Positions 49,788 to 57,884 of a DNA stretch of 64,000 nt are shown here, in pieces. Origin of the DNA: Clostridium intestinale DSM 6191 (GTDB taxonomy: Bacteria > Bacillota > Clostridia > Clostridiales > Clostridiaceae); NCBI RefSeq assembly GCF_900130055.1, contig NZ_FQXU01000005.1, forward strand, positions 310,001 through 374,000, written 5' to 3'. Numbering within the stretch: position 1 is the first letter of the stretch; the number at the start of each line of letters is the position of its first letter. The position numbers were made by a program, and so were the translations under genes. The notes below the pieces were generated by a model. That model did no database searches. It had not been told where the DNA came from and saw only the letters and a program-made list of their open reading frames with translations.

Positions 49788-51908
49788 ATGGATAAAAACT
49801 ATATAACACCAATGAATATTGAGATTACTGCATACAAAGAAGAGCTAAACTTTAAGGACTTAAGTTTTTTAGAGGAAGAAATAAATAATAATAAAGGAGC
49901 ATTATTTTCATCAAACTATGAATTCCCCAATAGATATTCAAGATGGGAGCTTGGAGTAGTAAATCCTTATTTAGAAATTAGAACCTCAGGACTTCAGGGA
50001 CAGTTAAGAGCATTAAGTGGATCTGGGAAAGAACTTCTAAAAATAGTAAAGGTGATTCTACAAAAAATAGACGGCGTGAATTTAGATGTTAGAGAAGAAG
50101 TGATAGAATTCACCTTAGAGAAAGATAACAAGGTTTATAGGGAAGAGGAAAGAAGTAAAAAAAGAAGTATATTTACAATAATAAGAGCTCTTATGAATGG
50201 ATTTAAAAGTGAAGATGATTGGCTTGGATTATATGGGGCTTTTGGTTATGATCTTGTTTTTCAATTTGAAGATGATATTAAACTTTATAAATCTAGAGAT
50301 GGCAGCGAAGATGTAGTTTTGTATTTCCCAGAGAAAATCTATTTAAGAGATAATAAATTATCAAAGACTTTTTGTGTAAAATATGATTTCTCTTATGAAG
50401 GAATAACCACAGTGTCCGAAAATAATGAATCAATAAATCAAAAAGATATTCAAAAGACGTTAAATGAAGAGTATATCAAAAAAGGAGATTACTCAAAGAT
50501 AGTAACCTTGGCAAAGGAAAGCTTTAGAAAAGGTGACTTGTTTGAAGTTGTTCCTTCTTATTCTATAGTTAGAGAAACTGAACTTCATCCAAAAGAGATT
50601 TATCACAACTTAAAGAATATAAATCCTAGTCCCTACAACTTCTTTATAAATTTAGGTAAAGAATATTTAATTGGTTCATCACCAGAGATGTTTGTAAGAG
50701 TTGAAGACAAAAAAGTTGAGACTTGCCCAATTAGCGGTACTATAAAAAGAGGTGCTAATGCCATAGAAGACAGCGAACAGATAAAGAAACTTATAAACTC
50801 TAAAAAAGATGAAGAAGAGCTAACTATGTGTACAGATGTTGATAGAAATGACAAAAGTAGAGTGTGTAAAGAGGGGACGGTTAAGGTAATTAATCGAAGA
50901 ACTATAGAGATGTATTCTCATTTAATTCATACTGTAGACCATGTAGAAGGAATATTGAAAGAAAACTACGATGCTTTAGATGCATTTTTAACTCACATGT
51001 GGGCAGTTACTTTAACAGGTGCGCCTAAAAAAAGAGCAATAGAGTGGATAGAAAAAGTTGAGAAGGACAAAAGAAACTGGTACGGTGGTGCTGTAGGTTT
51101 TATAAAGTTTAATGGAGATATGAACACTGGAATAACTTTAAGAACTTTAAGATATATAGATAAAAAGGTTGAGATAAGAGTTGGAGCTACACTTCTTATG
51201 AATTCTATCGAAGAAGATGAAGAAGAAGAAACAAAAGTAAAATCATTAGCTATGCTTAAAAGTTTAGAGAAATTTGGGGGACAGTTAAGCATTAATTACA
51301 CGAAAAAAATTGTTAACTGTCCCCAAAAGAAAAGAGCATTAATAATAGATCATGAAGATTCGTTTGTGCATACCTTGGCTAACTATATTAAGACGTTAGG
51401 ATTTGATGTTGAGACCTATAGAGGAGATGAAGGAAGAAGAAAGCTAAAAGAAGAGAAGTTTGATGTTTTAATTCTTTCACCAGGACCAGGAATACCAAGT
51501 GAGTTTAATTTAAATGAAAGTATTGATATTGCAATAGAAAAAGGTGTGCCTATATTTGGCGTTTGTTTAGGACTTCAAGGAATAGTTGAGTATTTTGGAG
51601 GAAAGCTTGACTATATTGAGAATCCAAGACACGGCAAAAAGCTCAAAGTGAAAAAATCAAAAGAAGCTCCATGGGCATCAGTTAATGAAGAATTTACAGT
51701 GGGGCTATATCATTCTTTGTATGGAAAAGAAATTGGAGAGGATTTAATAAATATCTGTGAAGATGAAGAAGGAATACTAATGGGAGTAATGCATAAGAAG
51801 CTAAAAATATTAGGAGTTCAGTTTCATCCAGAAAGCATTTTAACTTTAGATAATGATAGTGGAATGTCATTACTTGGGGACAGTCTTCAATTTTTAACCA
51901 AAATATAA
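49788..51908 (+). CDS. trpEG: Fused anthranilate synthase TrpE-TrpG
   Basis: 706 residues. Residues 1-495 are the chorismate-binding TrpE part, with FSSNYEFPNRYSRWELG (the feedback-site region), CPISGTIKRGA, CTDVDRNDKSRVC and TLTGAPKKRAIEWI. Residues about 514-706 are the glutamine amidotransferase: SPGPGIPSE, catalytic Cys in GVCLGLQGI, His/Glu in VQFHPESI. The single-chain architecture resembles the alpha-proteobacterial TrpE(G) type rather than separate clostridial TrpE and TrpG. The linker (497-513) is encoded by a REP-like palindrome. More copies lie at 49997 and 50873, and a variant at 51876. It starts 2 bases after trpA and closes the operon. Confidence 0.9.
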   Translation: MDKNYITPMNIEITAYKEELNFKDLSFLEEEINNNKGALFSSNYEFPNRYSRWELGVVNPYLEIRTSGLQGQLRALSGSGKELLKIVKVILQKIDGVNLDVREEVIEFTLEKDNKVYREEERSKKRSIFTIIRALMNGFKSEDDWLGLYGAFGYDLVFQFEDDIKLYKSRDGSEDVVLYFPEKIYLRDNKLSKTFCVKYDFSYEGITTVSENNESINQKDIQKTLNEEYIKKGDYSKIVTLAKESFRKGDLFEVVPSYSIVRETELHPKEIYHNLKNINPSPYNFFINLGKEYLIGSSPEMFVRVEDKKVETCPISGTIKRGANAIEDSEQIKKLINSKKDEEELTMCTDVDRNDKSRVCKEGTVKVINRRTIEMYSHLIHTVDHVEGILKENYDALDAFLTHMWAVTLTGAPKKRAIEWIEKVEKDKRNWYGGAVGFIKFNGDMNTGITLRTLRYIDKKVEIRVGATLLMNSIEEDEEEETKVKSLAMLKSLEKFGGQLSINYTKKIVNCPQKKRALIIDHEDSFVHTLANYIKTLGFDVETYRGDEGRRKLKEEKFDVLILSPGPGIPSEFNLNESIDIAIEKGVPIFGVCLGLQGIVEYFGGKLDYIENPRHGKKLKVKKSKEAPWASVNEEFTVGLYHSLYGKEIGEDLINICEDEEGILMGVMHKKLKILGVQFHPESILTLDNDSGMSLLGDSLQFLTKI
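51277..51324. repeat. REP-like palindrome in the TrpE-TrpG linker
   Basis: GGGGACAGTTAAGCA (51277-51291) faces GTTAACTGTCCCC (51312-51324). The 12-base arms are perfect and the loop is 24 bases. It is read as GGQLSINYTKKIVNCPQ, without a stop. Confidence 0.9.
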
Positions 51909-52025
51909 ATTAAAATAATATATAAAACTAAAGATTTTCTTAAAAGAAAGTAGAAAACATGAATAATCATAAAAGCTGTAGTATAATATATTAAAGCCTA
52001 TTATATTACAAGGTGGGGATTAATA

Positions 52026-52223
52026 ATGAATAAAAAATTATATCTTTCAGAAACAGATAAAAAACTTTCAGGTGTTTGTGGCGGAATAGCCGAATATTTT
52101 GATATAGATTCAACGCTAATCAGATTAGGGTGGGTACTATTTGTGTGTTTAGCAGGAACCGGAATTCTAGCATATATAATTTGCGCTATTATAATTCCTA
52201 ATAGACCAGACTATATAAATTAA
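52026..52223 (+). CDS. PspC domain protein
   Basis: 65 residues: KKLYLSETDKKLSGVCGGIAEYFDIDSTLIRL followed by one membrane helix (LGWVLFVCLAGTGILAYIICAIIIP). This is the PspC domain alone, found in small envelope-stress proteins of Firmicutes. AAGGTGGGG precedes the ATG. Its own terminator follows. Confidence 0.92.
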   Translation: MNKKLYLSETDKKLSGVCGGIAEYFDIDSTLIRLGWVLFVCLAGTGILAYIICAIIIPNRPDYIN

Positions 52224-52225
52224 TA

Positions 52226-52260
52226 AAAGATTGCTGATATATTTCAGCAGTCTCTTTTTT
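52226..52260 (+). terminator. Terminator of the PspC gene
   Basis: AGATTGCTGA pairs with TCAGCAGTCT, followed by CTTTTTT. Confidence 0.9.
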
Positions 52261-52293
52261 TAGAAAAAAAGCATACTATTGTTAACTAAATAC

Positions 52294-52359
52294 TTTACAA
52301 ACATAAATACTTAGGTATACAATGTACTTAGGTAACCTAGGCATATAGATATCCTAAGT
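52294..52359 (+). promoter_or_regulatory. Promoter and ACTTAGG operator repeats of the PadR operon
   Basis: TTTACA (52294-52299) and TACAAT (52318-52323) are 18 bases apart. ACTTAGGTATAC (52309-52320) lies between them, ACTTAGGTAACCTAGG (52326-52341) covers the start point, and ATCCTAAGT (52351-52359) is an inverted copy. This spacing suits autorepression by the PadR protein. Confidence 0.65.
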
Positions 52360-52373
52360 AAGGAAGTGATATA

Positions 52374-52736
52374 TTGGCAGATTTCGAGAATCAACTTAAA
52401 AAAGGAATTCTCTCTATGTTAGTTTTAAAATTACTCAAAGAGAAAGATATGTACGGATATGAAATAATTCAAAAACTTGAGGAATTAAGTGAAGGCTATC
52501 ACAGTTTAAAGGAGGGAACACTTTACCCAATGTTATATAAATTTGAAGATAAGGGATGGGTGGAGAGTTATAAGGTTTCCTTCGATGAGGAGAGAAAAAT
52601 TCCGAGAAAATATTATAAAATAACGGAACATGGAAAAATAGAAGCATTTAACCAAGATATGGCGTGGCATATTTTAAATGAAAGAACAAATAAGGTTTTA
52701 AAGTATATTGATAATAAGGGTGGTGGAAATTTATGA
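52374..52736 (+). CDS. PadR-family transcriptional regulator
   Basis: 120 residues. The winged-helix domain is clear: LKKGILSMLVLKLLKEKDMYGYEIIQKLEELS, LKEGTLYPMLYKFEDKGWV and RKYYKITEHGK. It starts at TTG 52374 behind AAGGAAGTG. The next gene overlaps by 3 bases (ATGA). PadR proteins of this type control adjacent membrane-stress or transporter genes and often themselves. Confidence 0.92.
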   Translation: MADFENQLKKGILSMLVLKLLKEKDMYGYEIIQKLEELSEGYHSLKEGTLYPMLYKFEDKGWVESYKVSFDEERKIPRKYYKITEHGKIEAFNQDMAWHILNERTNKVLKYIDNKGGGNL

Positions 52737-53455
52737 ATAAAGAATTTGATAATTATATAAATAAAATAGTTAGCAACATTGGCTTAACTGGGAAAAAAGC
52801 TAGAAATATAAGAGAAGATTTATATTCATCACTAATAGAAAAACAGCAGATAACAGGAGAAACTAATCCATATATTTTATTGGGAGATCCTGAAGATGTT
52901 GCAGAAGAGTTTAGAGAGAATATAGGAATTGAAAGAAGATATTTTCATGATTATTATTGGTATGAATATAAATCCAAGGTTACTGTTTTAGGAATACCAC
53001 TAGTTCATATAAACTGTAAGCCTATGGGAGTAGCAAAAGGAATAATATCAATAGGAAGTATTGCAATTGGAGTTTTAGCTTTTGGGGGAGTTTCTATTGG
53101 AGCTATAAGTTTTGGAGCTATAGCAATGGGCATTTTAGCTGCAATAGGTGGAATTAGCTTAGCTGGATTACTTTCTATAGGTGGAATTGCAATGGCTTTT
53201 GGAGTAAGCGTAGGAGGTGTAGCAATTAGCAAACTTATGGCTTGTGGTGGGTATGCAAGTGCTAATATAGCAATAGGTGGAATATCAAAGGGTGTAATTT
53301 CTATATTTAAACAAAGCGGAGAAGGAACATATCTATTTGATAATTCTTCAAATCTAAAAGAAATTATAAATACAATAAAAGAAGTGTATCCCAACATTAG
53401 TGAAAAAATTATCAATTTTATGGAGAAGTTTATTAGTCTATTCTTAATGTCTTAA
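52733..53455 (+). CDS. HAAS-domain membrane protein with glycine/isoleucine repeat
   Basis: 240 residues. The first 65 residues are the HAAS helical domain typical of PadR partners (INKIVSNIGLTGKKARNIREDLYSSL; GDPEDVAEEFREN). Residues about 105-185 are a repeat of short units of the form GGISIGAI/GAIAMG, predicted to form a compact membrane or beta-structured region of very regular glycine spacing. The C-terminus is a soluble helix. Expression is coupled to PadR. It probably senses or answers envelope conditions. Confidence 0.8.
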   Translation: MNKEFDNYINKIVSNIGLTGKKARNIREDLYSSLIEKQQITGETNPYILLGDPEDVAEEFRENIGIERRYFHDYYWYEYKSKVTVLGIPLVHINCKPMGVAKGIISIGSIAIGVLAFGGVSIGAISFGAIAMGILAAIGGISLAGLLSIGGIAMAFGVSVGGVAISKLMACGGYASANIAIGGISKGVISIFKQSGEGTYLFDNSSNLKEIINTIKEVYPNISEKIINFMEKFISLFLMS

Positions 53456-53459
53456 AGGT

Positions 53460-53498
53460 AAATACCATATATATTATATGAATGTATATGGTATTTTT
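53460..53498 (+). terminator. Terminator of the PadR operon
   Basis: AAATACCATAT pairs with ATATGGTATTT, followed by TT and A. Confidence 0.85.
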
Positions 53499-53506
53499 AA
53501 ATTTAT

Positions 53507-53806
53507 TTGCAAAATGTAAATAGATTGTGATATAATTAGCAATATTTTAGACAGTTAGTAAATTTAGATAAGAAATGCTAAAAATCAAAATCGTAAATTT
53601 AATGATATTTTTTTAACTAAGATTAAGTTCATATTTAATTTATTTTTAAAATAACATCTGTAAACGATTGAAGAATGATAAATGTTATAATTGCGTATTA
53701 AATTCAGAATAGTCTAAATTTAGAGAAAGCTAGTGTTCTAAAAAATCTATGATAAAATTAATAACTGATTACAGGAAAGTAATATTTTATTTACTTGGAG
53801 GAGACT
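53507..53806 (+). promoter_or_regulatory. hydA promoter and long leader
   Basis: TTGCAA (53507-53512) and TATAAT (53531-53536), 18 bases apart, would give a leader of about 265 bases before hydA. Another TATAAT at 53686-53691 has no good -35. The leader is AT-rich, and no strong hairpin or known riboswitch core was seen. Confidence 0.5.
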
Positions 53807-55534
53807 ATGAATAAAGTAGTTATTAATGAAAAAATCGTAGAATTTAATGAAGCTACTACTATTTTAAAATTAGCAGGAGAAAATGGAATAGATATTTCAA
53901 CTCTTTGCTTTTTAGATGATTGTAATGAAATCGGTAATTGTGGTGTATGTGTTGTAGAAATAGAAGGTAGAGATGAACTTGCAACATCTTGTACAACTTA
54001 TGTGGAAGATGGAATGGTTATAAATACTAACAGTGAAAAAGTTCAAAATGCTGTTAAAGATAGAATATCAACATTATTAGATAAACATGAATTTAAATGT
54101 GGTCCATGTAAAAGAAGAGAAAATTGTGAGTTTTTAAAACTAGTTATTAAACATAAAGCAAGAGCTAGTAAGCCATTTGTAGTTGCAGACAAAACTCCAT
54201 ACGTTGATGATAGAAGTAAGTCAATAGTTATTGATAGAACTAAATGTGTACTTTGTGGAAGATGTGAAGCAGCTTGTGAAAAGAAAACAGGAACTGGTTC
54301 TATAAAGTTAGTTGATAGTGGAGATGGACTAAAGGTAACAACAACAGATAATAAATGTTTTGATGATACAAACTGTATACTTTGTGGACAATGTGTAGCA
54401 GCTTGCCCAGTTGATGCACTATCAGAAAAGTCACATATGGAGAGAGTTAAAGAAGCCCTAGCAGATCCAGAAAAACATGTAATAGTAGCTATGGCGCCAT
54501 CAGTAAGAACTGCTATGGGAGAACTCTTTAAAATGGGTTATGGTGTTGATGTTACTGGAAGATTATATACTTCTATGAGAAAGTTAGGTTTTGATAAAAT
54601 ATTTGATATAAACTTTGGGGCAGATATGACAATAATGGAAGAGGCTACGGAGCTTGCTCAAAGATTAGAGAATAATGGCCCTTTCCCTATGTTTACATCT
54701 TGTTGTCCTGCTTGGGTTAGACAGGTAGAAAATTATTATCCAGAGTTTTTAGATAATATTTCAACTGCAAAGTCCCCTCAACAAATTTTTGGGACGGCAA
54801 GTAAAACTTATTATCCGACTTTAGAAGGATTAGACCCTAAGAATGTGTTTACTGTAACTATTATGCCTTGTACAGCTAAGAAGTTTGAAGCTGATAGACC
54901 AGAAAATGAATATGAAGGATTAAGAAATATAGATGCAGTTATAACAACAAGAGAATTTGCAAAGATGATAAAAGATGCAAAAATAGATTTTGCTAATTTA
55001 GAAGATAGTACAGCTGACCCAGCTATGGGAGAATACTCAGGAGCAGGAGCTATATTCGGAGCTACTGGTGGAGTTATGGAAGCTGCTTTAAGAAGTGCTA
55101 AAGACTTCATAGAAAAGAAGGAACTAAAAGAAATTGAGTACGAAGTAGTAAGAGGACTTAATGGAATAAAAGAGGCTACTGTAAACATAGCAGGAAAAGA
55201 TATAAATATTGCAGTTATAAATGGAGCTGTGAATGTTTTTGAATTTATAAAAGCAGGTAGACTTGAAGGTAAAGAATATCATTTTATTGAAGTTATGGCT
55301 TGTTCAGGTGGATGTGTAAATGGGGGAGGACAACCTCATGTAAATTCTATAGATAGAGCTAAAATGGATATTAGAGCTGTTAGGGCATCTGTTCTTTACA
55401 ATCAAGATAAAAATTTACCTAAGAGAAAATCTCATGAAAATAGTGCTATAATAAAAATGTACGAAAATTACATGGGAAGACCAGGACATGGTTTAGCTCA
55501 TGAATTACTTCATATGAAATATAATAAGAAATAA
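53807..55534 (+). CDS. hydA: Monomeric [FeFe] hydrogenase HydA
   Basis: 575 residues, the size of the Clostridium pasteurianum CpI enzyme. N-terminal [2Fe-2S] domain with CFLDDCNEIGNCGVC; then HEFKCGPCKRRENC (His/Cys-ligated cluster); two [4Fe-4S] motifs CVLCGRCEAAC and CILCGQCVAACP; then the H-cluster motifs TSCCPAW, MPCTAKK and MACSGGCVNGGGQP. It takes electrons from ferredoxin and evolves H2 in the cytoplasm. ATG 53807 follows TTGGAGGAG. It is a single-gene unit with its own terminator. Confidence 0.97.
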   Translation: MNKVVINEKIVEFNEATTILKLAGENGIDISTLCFLDDCNEIGNCGVCVVEIEGRDELATSCTTYVEDGMVINTNSEKVQNAVKDRISTLLDKHEFKCGPCKRRENCEFLKLVIKHKARASKPFVVADKTPYVDDRSKSIVIDRTKCVLCGRCEAACEKKTGTGSIKLVDSGDGLKVTTTDNKCFDDTNCILCGQCVAACPVDALSEKSHMERVKEALADPEKHVIVAMAPSVRTAMGELFKMGYGVDVTGRLYTSMRKLGFDKIFDINFGADMTIMEEATELAQRLENNGPFPMFTSCCPAWVRQVENYYPEFLDNISTAKSPQQIFGTASKTYYPTLEGLDPKNVFTVTIMPCTAKKFEADRPENEYEGLRNIDAVITTREFAKMIKDAKIDFANLEDSTADPAMGEYSGAGAIFGATGGVMEAALRSAKDFIEKKELKEIEYEVVRGLNGIKEATVNIAGKDINIAVINGAVNVFEFIKAGRLEGKEYHFIEVMACSGGCVNGGGQPHVNSIDRAKMDIRAVRASVLYNQDKNLPKRKSHENSAIIKMYENYMGRPGHGLAHELLHMKYNKK

Positions 55535-55540
55535 TATATT

Positions 55541-55578
55541 AAATCACTTCTATGAAAAACATGGAAGTGATTTTTTTA
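55541..55578 (+). terminator. Terminator of hydA
   Basis: AAATCACTTC pairs with GAAGTGATTT through a longer imperfect stem, followed by T. Confidence 0.9.
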
Positions 55579-55643
55579 TGCGAATATTATTGAAATAATA
55601 AAGAAAAATATACGCAAAAGTATTGCATTTTTATATTAATTGG

Positions 55644-55770
55644 TATAGACTCTCCTATTGGGGAGAACTTTATCCCAAGAATATTAAATAATATTCGTAT
55701 AAATAATTTTGCATATAGGGGCAAGATACCTAGGAGTTGAATTATGCGAAATAAAGCGGAGGATAATACT
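55644..55770 (+). promoter_or_regulatory. Structured leader of the FAD dehydrogenase gene
   Basis: Small hairpins CTCTCC/GGGGAG (55651-55666) and GAATATT/AATATTC (about 55679-55696) precede the gene. GGAGG (55758-55762) is the ribosome site. No known riboswitch class could be matched. Confidence 0.3.
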
Positions 55771-57183
55771 ATGTATGATGTGATTATTGTAGGAGCGGGT
55801 CCAGCTGGAATTTTTACGGCTTTAGAGCTTGTAAAACAAGAAAGTAAAAAGAAGATTTTGATTTTAGAGATGGGTAAAAGTATTGATAAAAGACATTGCC
55901 CTAAAGATAAGACTAAAGTATGTGTATCTTGTAAGCCATATTGTCATATAACTACTGGTTTTTCAGGAGCTGGTGCTTTTTCAGATGGTAAGTTATCTTT
56001 AAGTTATGAAGTTGGTGGAGAGTTACCAGATTTAGTAGGCAGTTCTAATGCACAAGAATATATTGATTATACAGATAAAATATACCTAGAATTTGGTGCA
56101 GACTCAAAAATTGAAGGAGTAGGCAACGAAAAGGAAGTTAAAGAAATAAGAAAAAAAGCAATTGAAGGTGGACTTAAATTAGTAGATTGTCCTATAAGAC
56201 ATTTAGGAACAGAAAAAGCCCAAGACATCTATCTAAAAATTCAAAATAAATTAATAGAGTTAGGTGTAGAAATAAGATTTGATACCTTAGTTAAGGATTT
56301 AATTATAGAAGATAATAAAATAAAAGGTGTACTAGCTACAGATTCTCTAAGAAAAGAAAAAAATGATATTATATATGGAGAAACCATTGTAGTGGCTGCA
56401 GGAAGAAAAGGGGCAGATTGGCTAAAGGATATGTGTGTAGATCACAATATTAGTCATAAAGCTGGTACTGTAGATGTTGGAGTTCGTGTTGAAATAAGAA
56501 ATGAAGTTATGGATGAAGTTAATAGAGTTTTATATGAATCTAAACTTATTGGATACCCAAAACCTTTTAAAGATAAAGTAAGAACTTTTTGCCAAAATCC
56601 AGGTGGTTTTGTAAGTCAAGAAAACTATGATAATAACTTAGCTATAGTTAATGGACATTCTTATAAGGATAAGAAGTCAGAAAACACTAACTTAGCTATA
56701 CTTAGCTCTCATAACTTTAAAGAGCCTTTTGACAAACCAATAGAATATGGACAAAAGGTTGGAGAACTAGTTAACATGCTTGGTAATGGTAAAATATTAG
56801 TTCAAAGATATGGAGATATATTAGAAGGAAAAAGAACTTGGCAACATGAACTTGATAGAACTAATGTGAAGTATACACTTCCGGATGCTGTTGCAGGTGA
56901 CTTAACAGCTGCTATACCTTATAGAACTATGACTAATATTTTAAATTTCATAGACGCTATGAATACTGTTGTACCTGGTTTTGCATCTAATGAAACTCTT
57001 TTATATGGACCTGAGATAAAGTTCTACAGTAATAAAATAAATATAGATAAGAACTTTAAAAGTAATATAGAAGGATTATATTGTTTAGGAGATTCTAGTG
57101 GATGGACAAGAGGCCTTATGATGGCATCACTTATGGGCGTAATGATGGCTAGAGTCCTTGAAAAAGGAAGCTGGAAAAACTAA
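55771..57183 (+). CDS. FAD-dependent dehydrogenase (COG2509 family)
   Basis: 470 residues. The dinucleotide-binding motif IIVGAGPAGIFTALEL opens the protein. Family features follow: KRHCPKDKTKVCVSCKPYCHITTGFSGAGAFSDGK split by cysteines, VVAAGRKGADWL, GTVDVGVRVE and the C-terminal GLYCLGDSSGWTRGLMMASLMGV. The enzymatic reaction is not established for the family. ATG 55771 is chosen because GGAGG lies 8 bases before it; an upstream in-frame ATG (55744) has no ribosome site. Confidence 0.85.
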   Translation: MYDVIIVGAGPAGIFTALELVKQESKKKILILEMGKSIDKRHCPKDKTKVCVSCKPYCHITTGFSGAGAFSDGKLSLSYEVGGELPDLVGSSNAQEYIDYTDKIYLEFGADSKIEGVGNEKEVKEIRKKAIEGGLKLVDCPIRHLGTEKAQDIYLKIQNKLIELGVEIRFDTLVKDLIIEDNKIKGVLATDSLRKEKNDIIYGETIVVAAGRKGADWLKDMCVDHNISHKAGTVDVGVRVEIRNEVMDEVNRVLYESKLIGYPKPFKDKVRTFCQNPGGFVSQENYDNNLAIVNGHSYKDKKSENTNLAILSSHNFKEPFDKPIEYGQKVGELVNMLGNGKILVQRYGDILEGKRTWQHELDRTNVKYTLPDAVAGDLTAAIPYRTMTNILNFIDAMNTVVPGFASNETLLYGPEIKFYSNKINIDKNFKSNIEGLYCLGDSSGWTRGLMMASLMGVMMARVLEKGSWKN

Positions 57184-57194
57184 GATTTAAATTA

Positions 57195-57247
57195 AAAGCA
57201 ATAGTTAAAAGTACTGATAATATACTTTTAGCTATTGCTTTATTTTT
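57195..57247. terminator. Bidirectional terminator
   Basis: AAGCAATAG (57197-57205) pairs with CTATTGCTT (57232-57240), extended by TAAAAGTA/TACTTTTA, between convergent genes. Confidence 0.85.
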
Positions 57248-57848
57248 AAAGTTCTCTTAAAGATTCCTCAACCTCATCTTTATTTAAGCCTCCATTTTCA
57301 AGTTCATTATCATCTAATATTAGAAGAAATTCATAATATTCTTGAAGGTGATTTTGATAAGAAGAGTCTAACTCTATTAATTCATATAAACAATCTTCTC
57401 CTTTAGCATACTCACCCATGTATTTATAGTGATTAAAAATTTGATAATATAGAGTAGATGGAAGTTCAAAATCGCGTAAGCTTTCTAAAATCTTTAAGAA
57501 TACAATTTTAAACGTACTTTCTTTTGTATCTAATCCTTTTTCTATAGAAGTATTAAATATATTGTAGGATTTCATCATTCTAAAATAATCCTCTAGTTTA
57601 ATACCTTCTAAAAATATTAAGGTAGCAACAATAAGTAATCTAGTATAATCTTCTATTCTAGATGGTTTTAATAAATTAACTATCTCTTCATAAGGAAGGT
57701 TTTCTATAACTAAGTAATTATAACCTGTGTATTTTTTGTATAATTCAGTAATATCTTTATTGAAGCTTTCTATATCTAATTCTTCTAATTTAGGGATTAT
57801 CATTAAAAATTCGGAAACTACATTATCATTAAAGTCATTTTTTATCAT
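57246..57848 (-). CDS. Protein of unknown function, helical
   Basis: 200 residues, acidic, predicted almost wholly helical. The C-terminal half (LYYQIFNHYKYMGEYAKGEDCLYELIEL) resembles a tetratricopeptide-like repeat. No signal peptide. AAGGAGGAAAAG precedes the ATG on the reverse strand. A REP-like word (57874-57884) lies in its leader. I do not recognise the family with confidence. Confidence 0.7.
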   Translation of the reverse strand: MIKNDFNDNVVSEFLMIIPKLEELDIESFNKDITELYKKYTGYNYLVIENLPYEEIVNLLKPSRIEDYTRLLIVATLIFLEGIKLEDYFRMMKSYNIFNTSIEKGLDTKESTFKIVFLKILESLRDFELPSTLYYQIFNHYKYMGEYAKGEDCLYELIELDSSYQNHLQEYYEFLLILDDNELENGGLNKDEVEESLREL

Positions 57849-57873
57849 AACTTTTCCTCCTTGATAAAATTAC

Positions 57874-57884
57874 TTAACTGTCCC
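57874..57884 (-). repeat. Outermost REP-like copy
   Basis: TTAACTGTCCC, 26 bases upstream of the reverse-strand gene. Read on that strand it is GGGACAGTTAA. Confidence 0.7.

Noticed and set aside
49788-51908. Aminodeoxychorismate or phenazine-type synthase rather than anthranilate synthase
   Set aside because: It is in the trp operon, which otherwise lacks trpE and trpG, and its N-terminus fits the fused TrpE(G) type.
53537-53806. A riboswitch in the long hydA leader
   Set aside because: No conserved riboswitch core and no terminator or strong hairpin was seen between the promoter and the gene.
54788-54800. GGGACGGCAAG in hydA as a REP-like copy
   Set aside because: Only the first seven bases match; it encodes a normal hydrogenase stretch.
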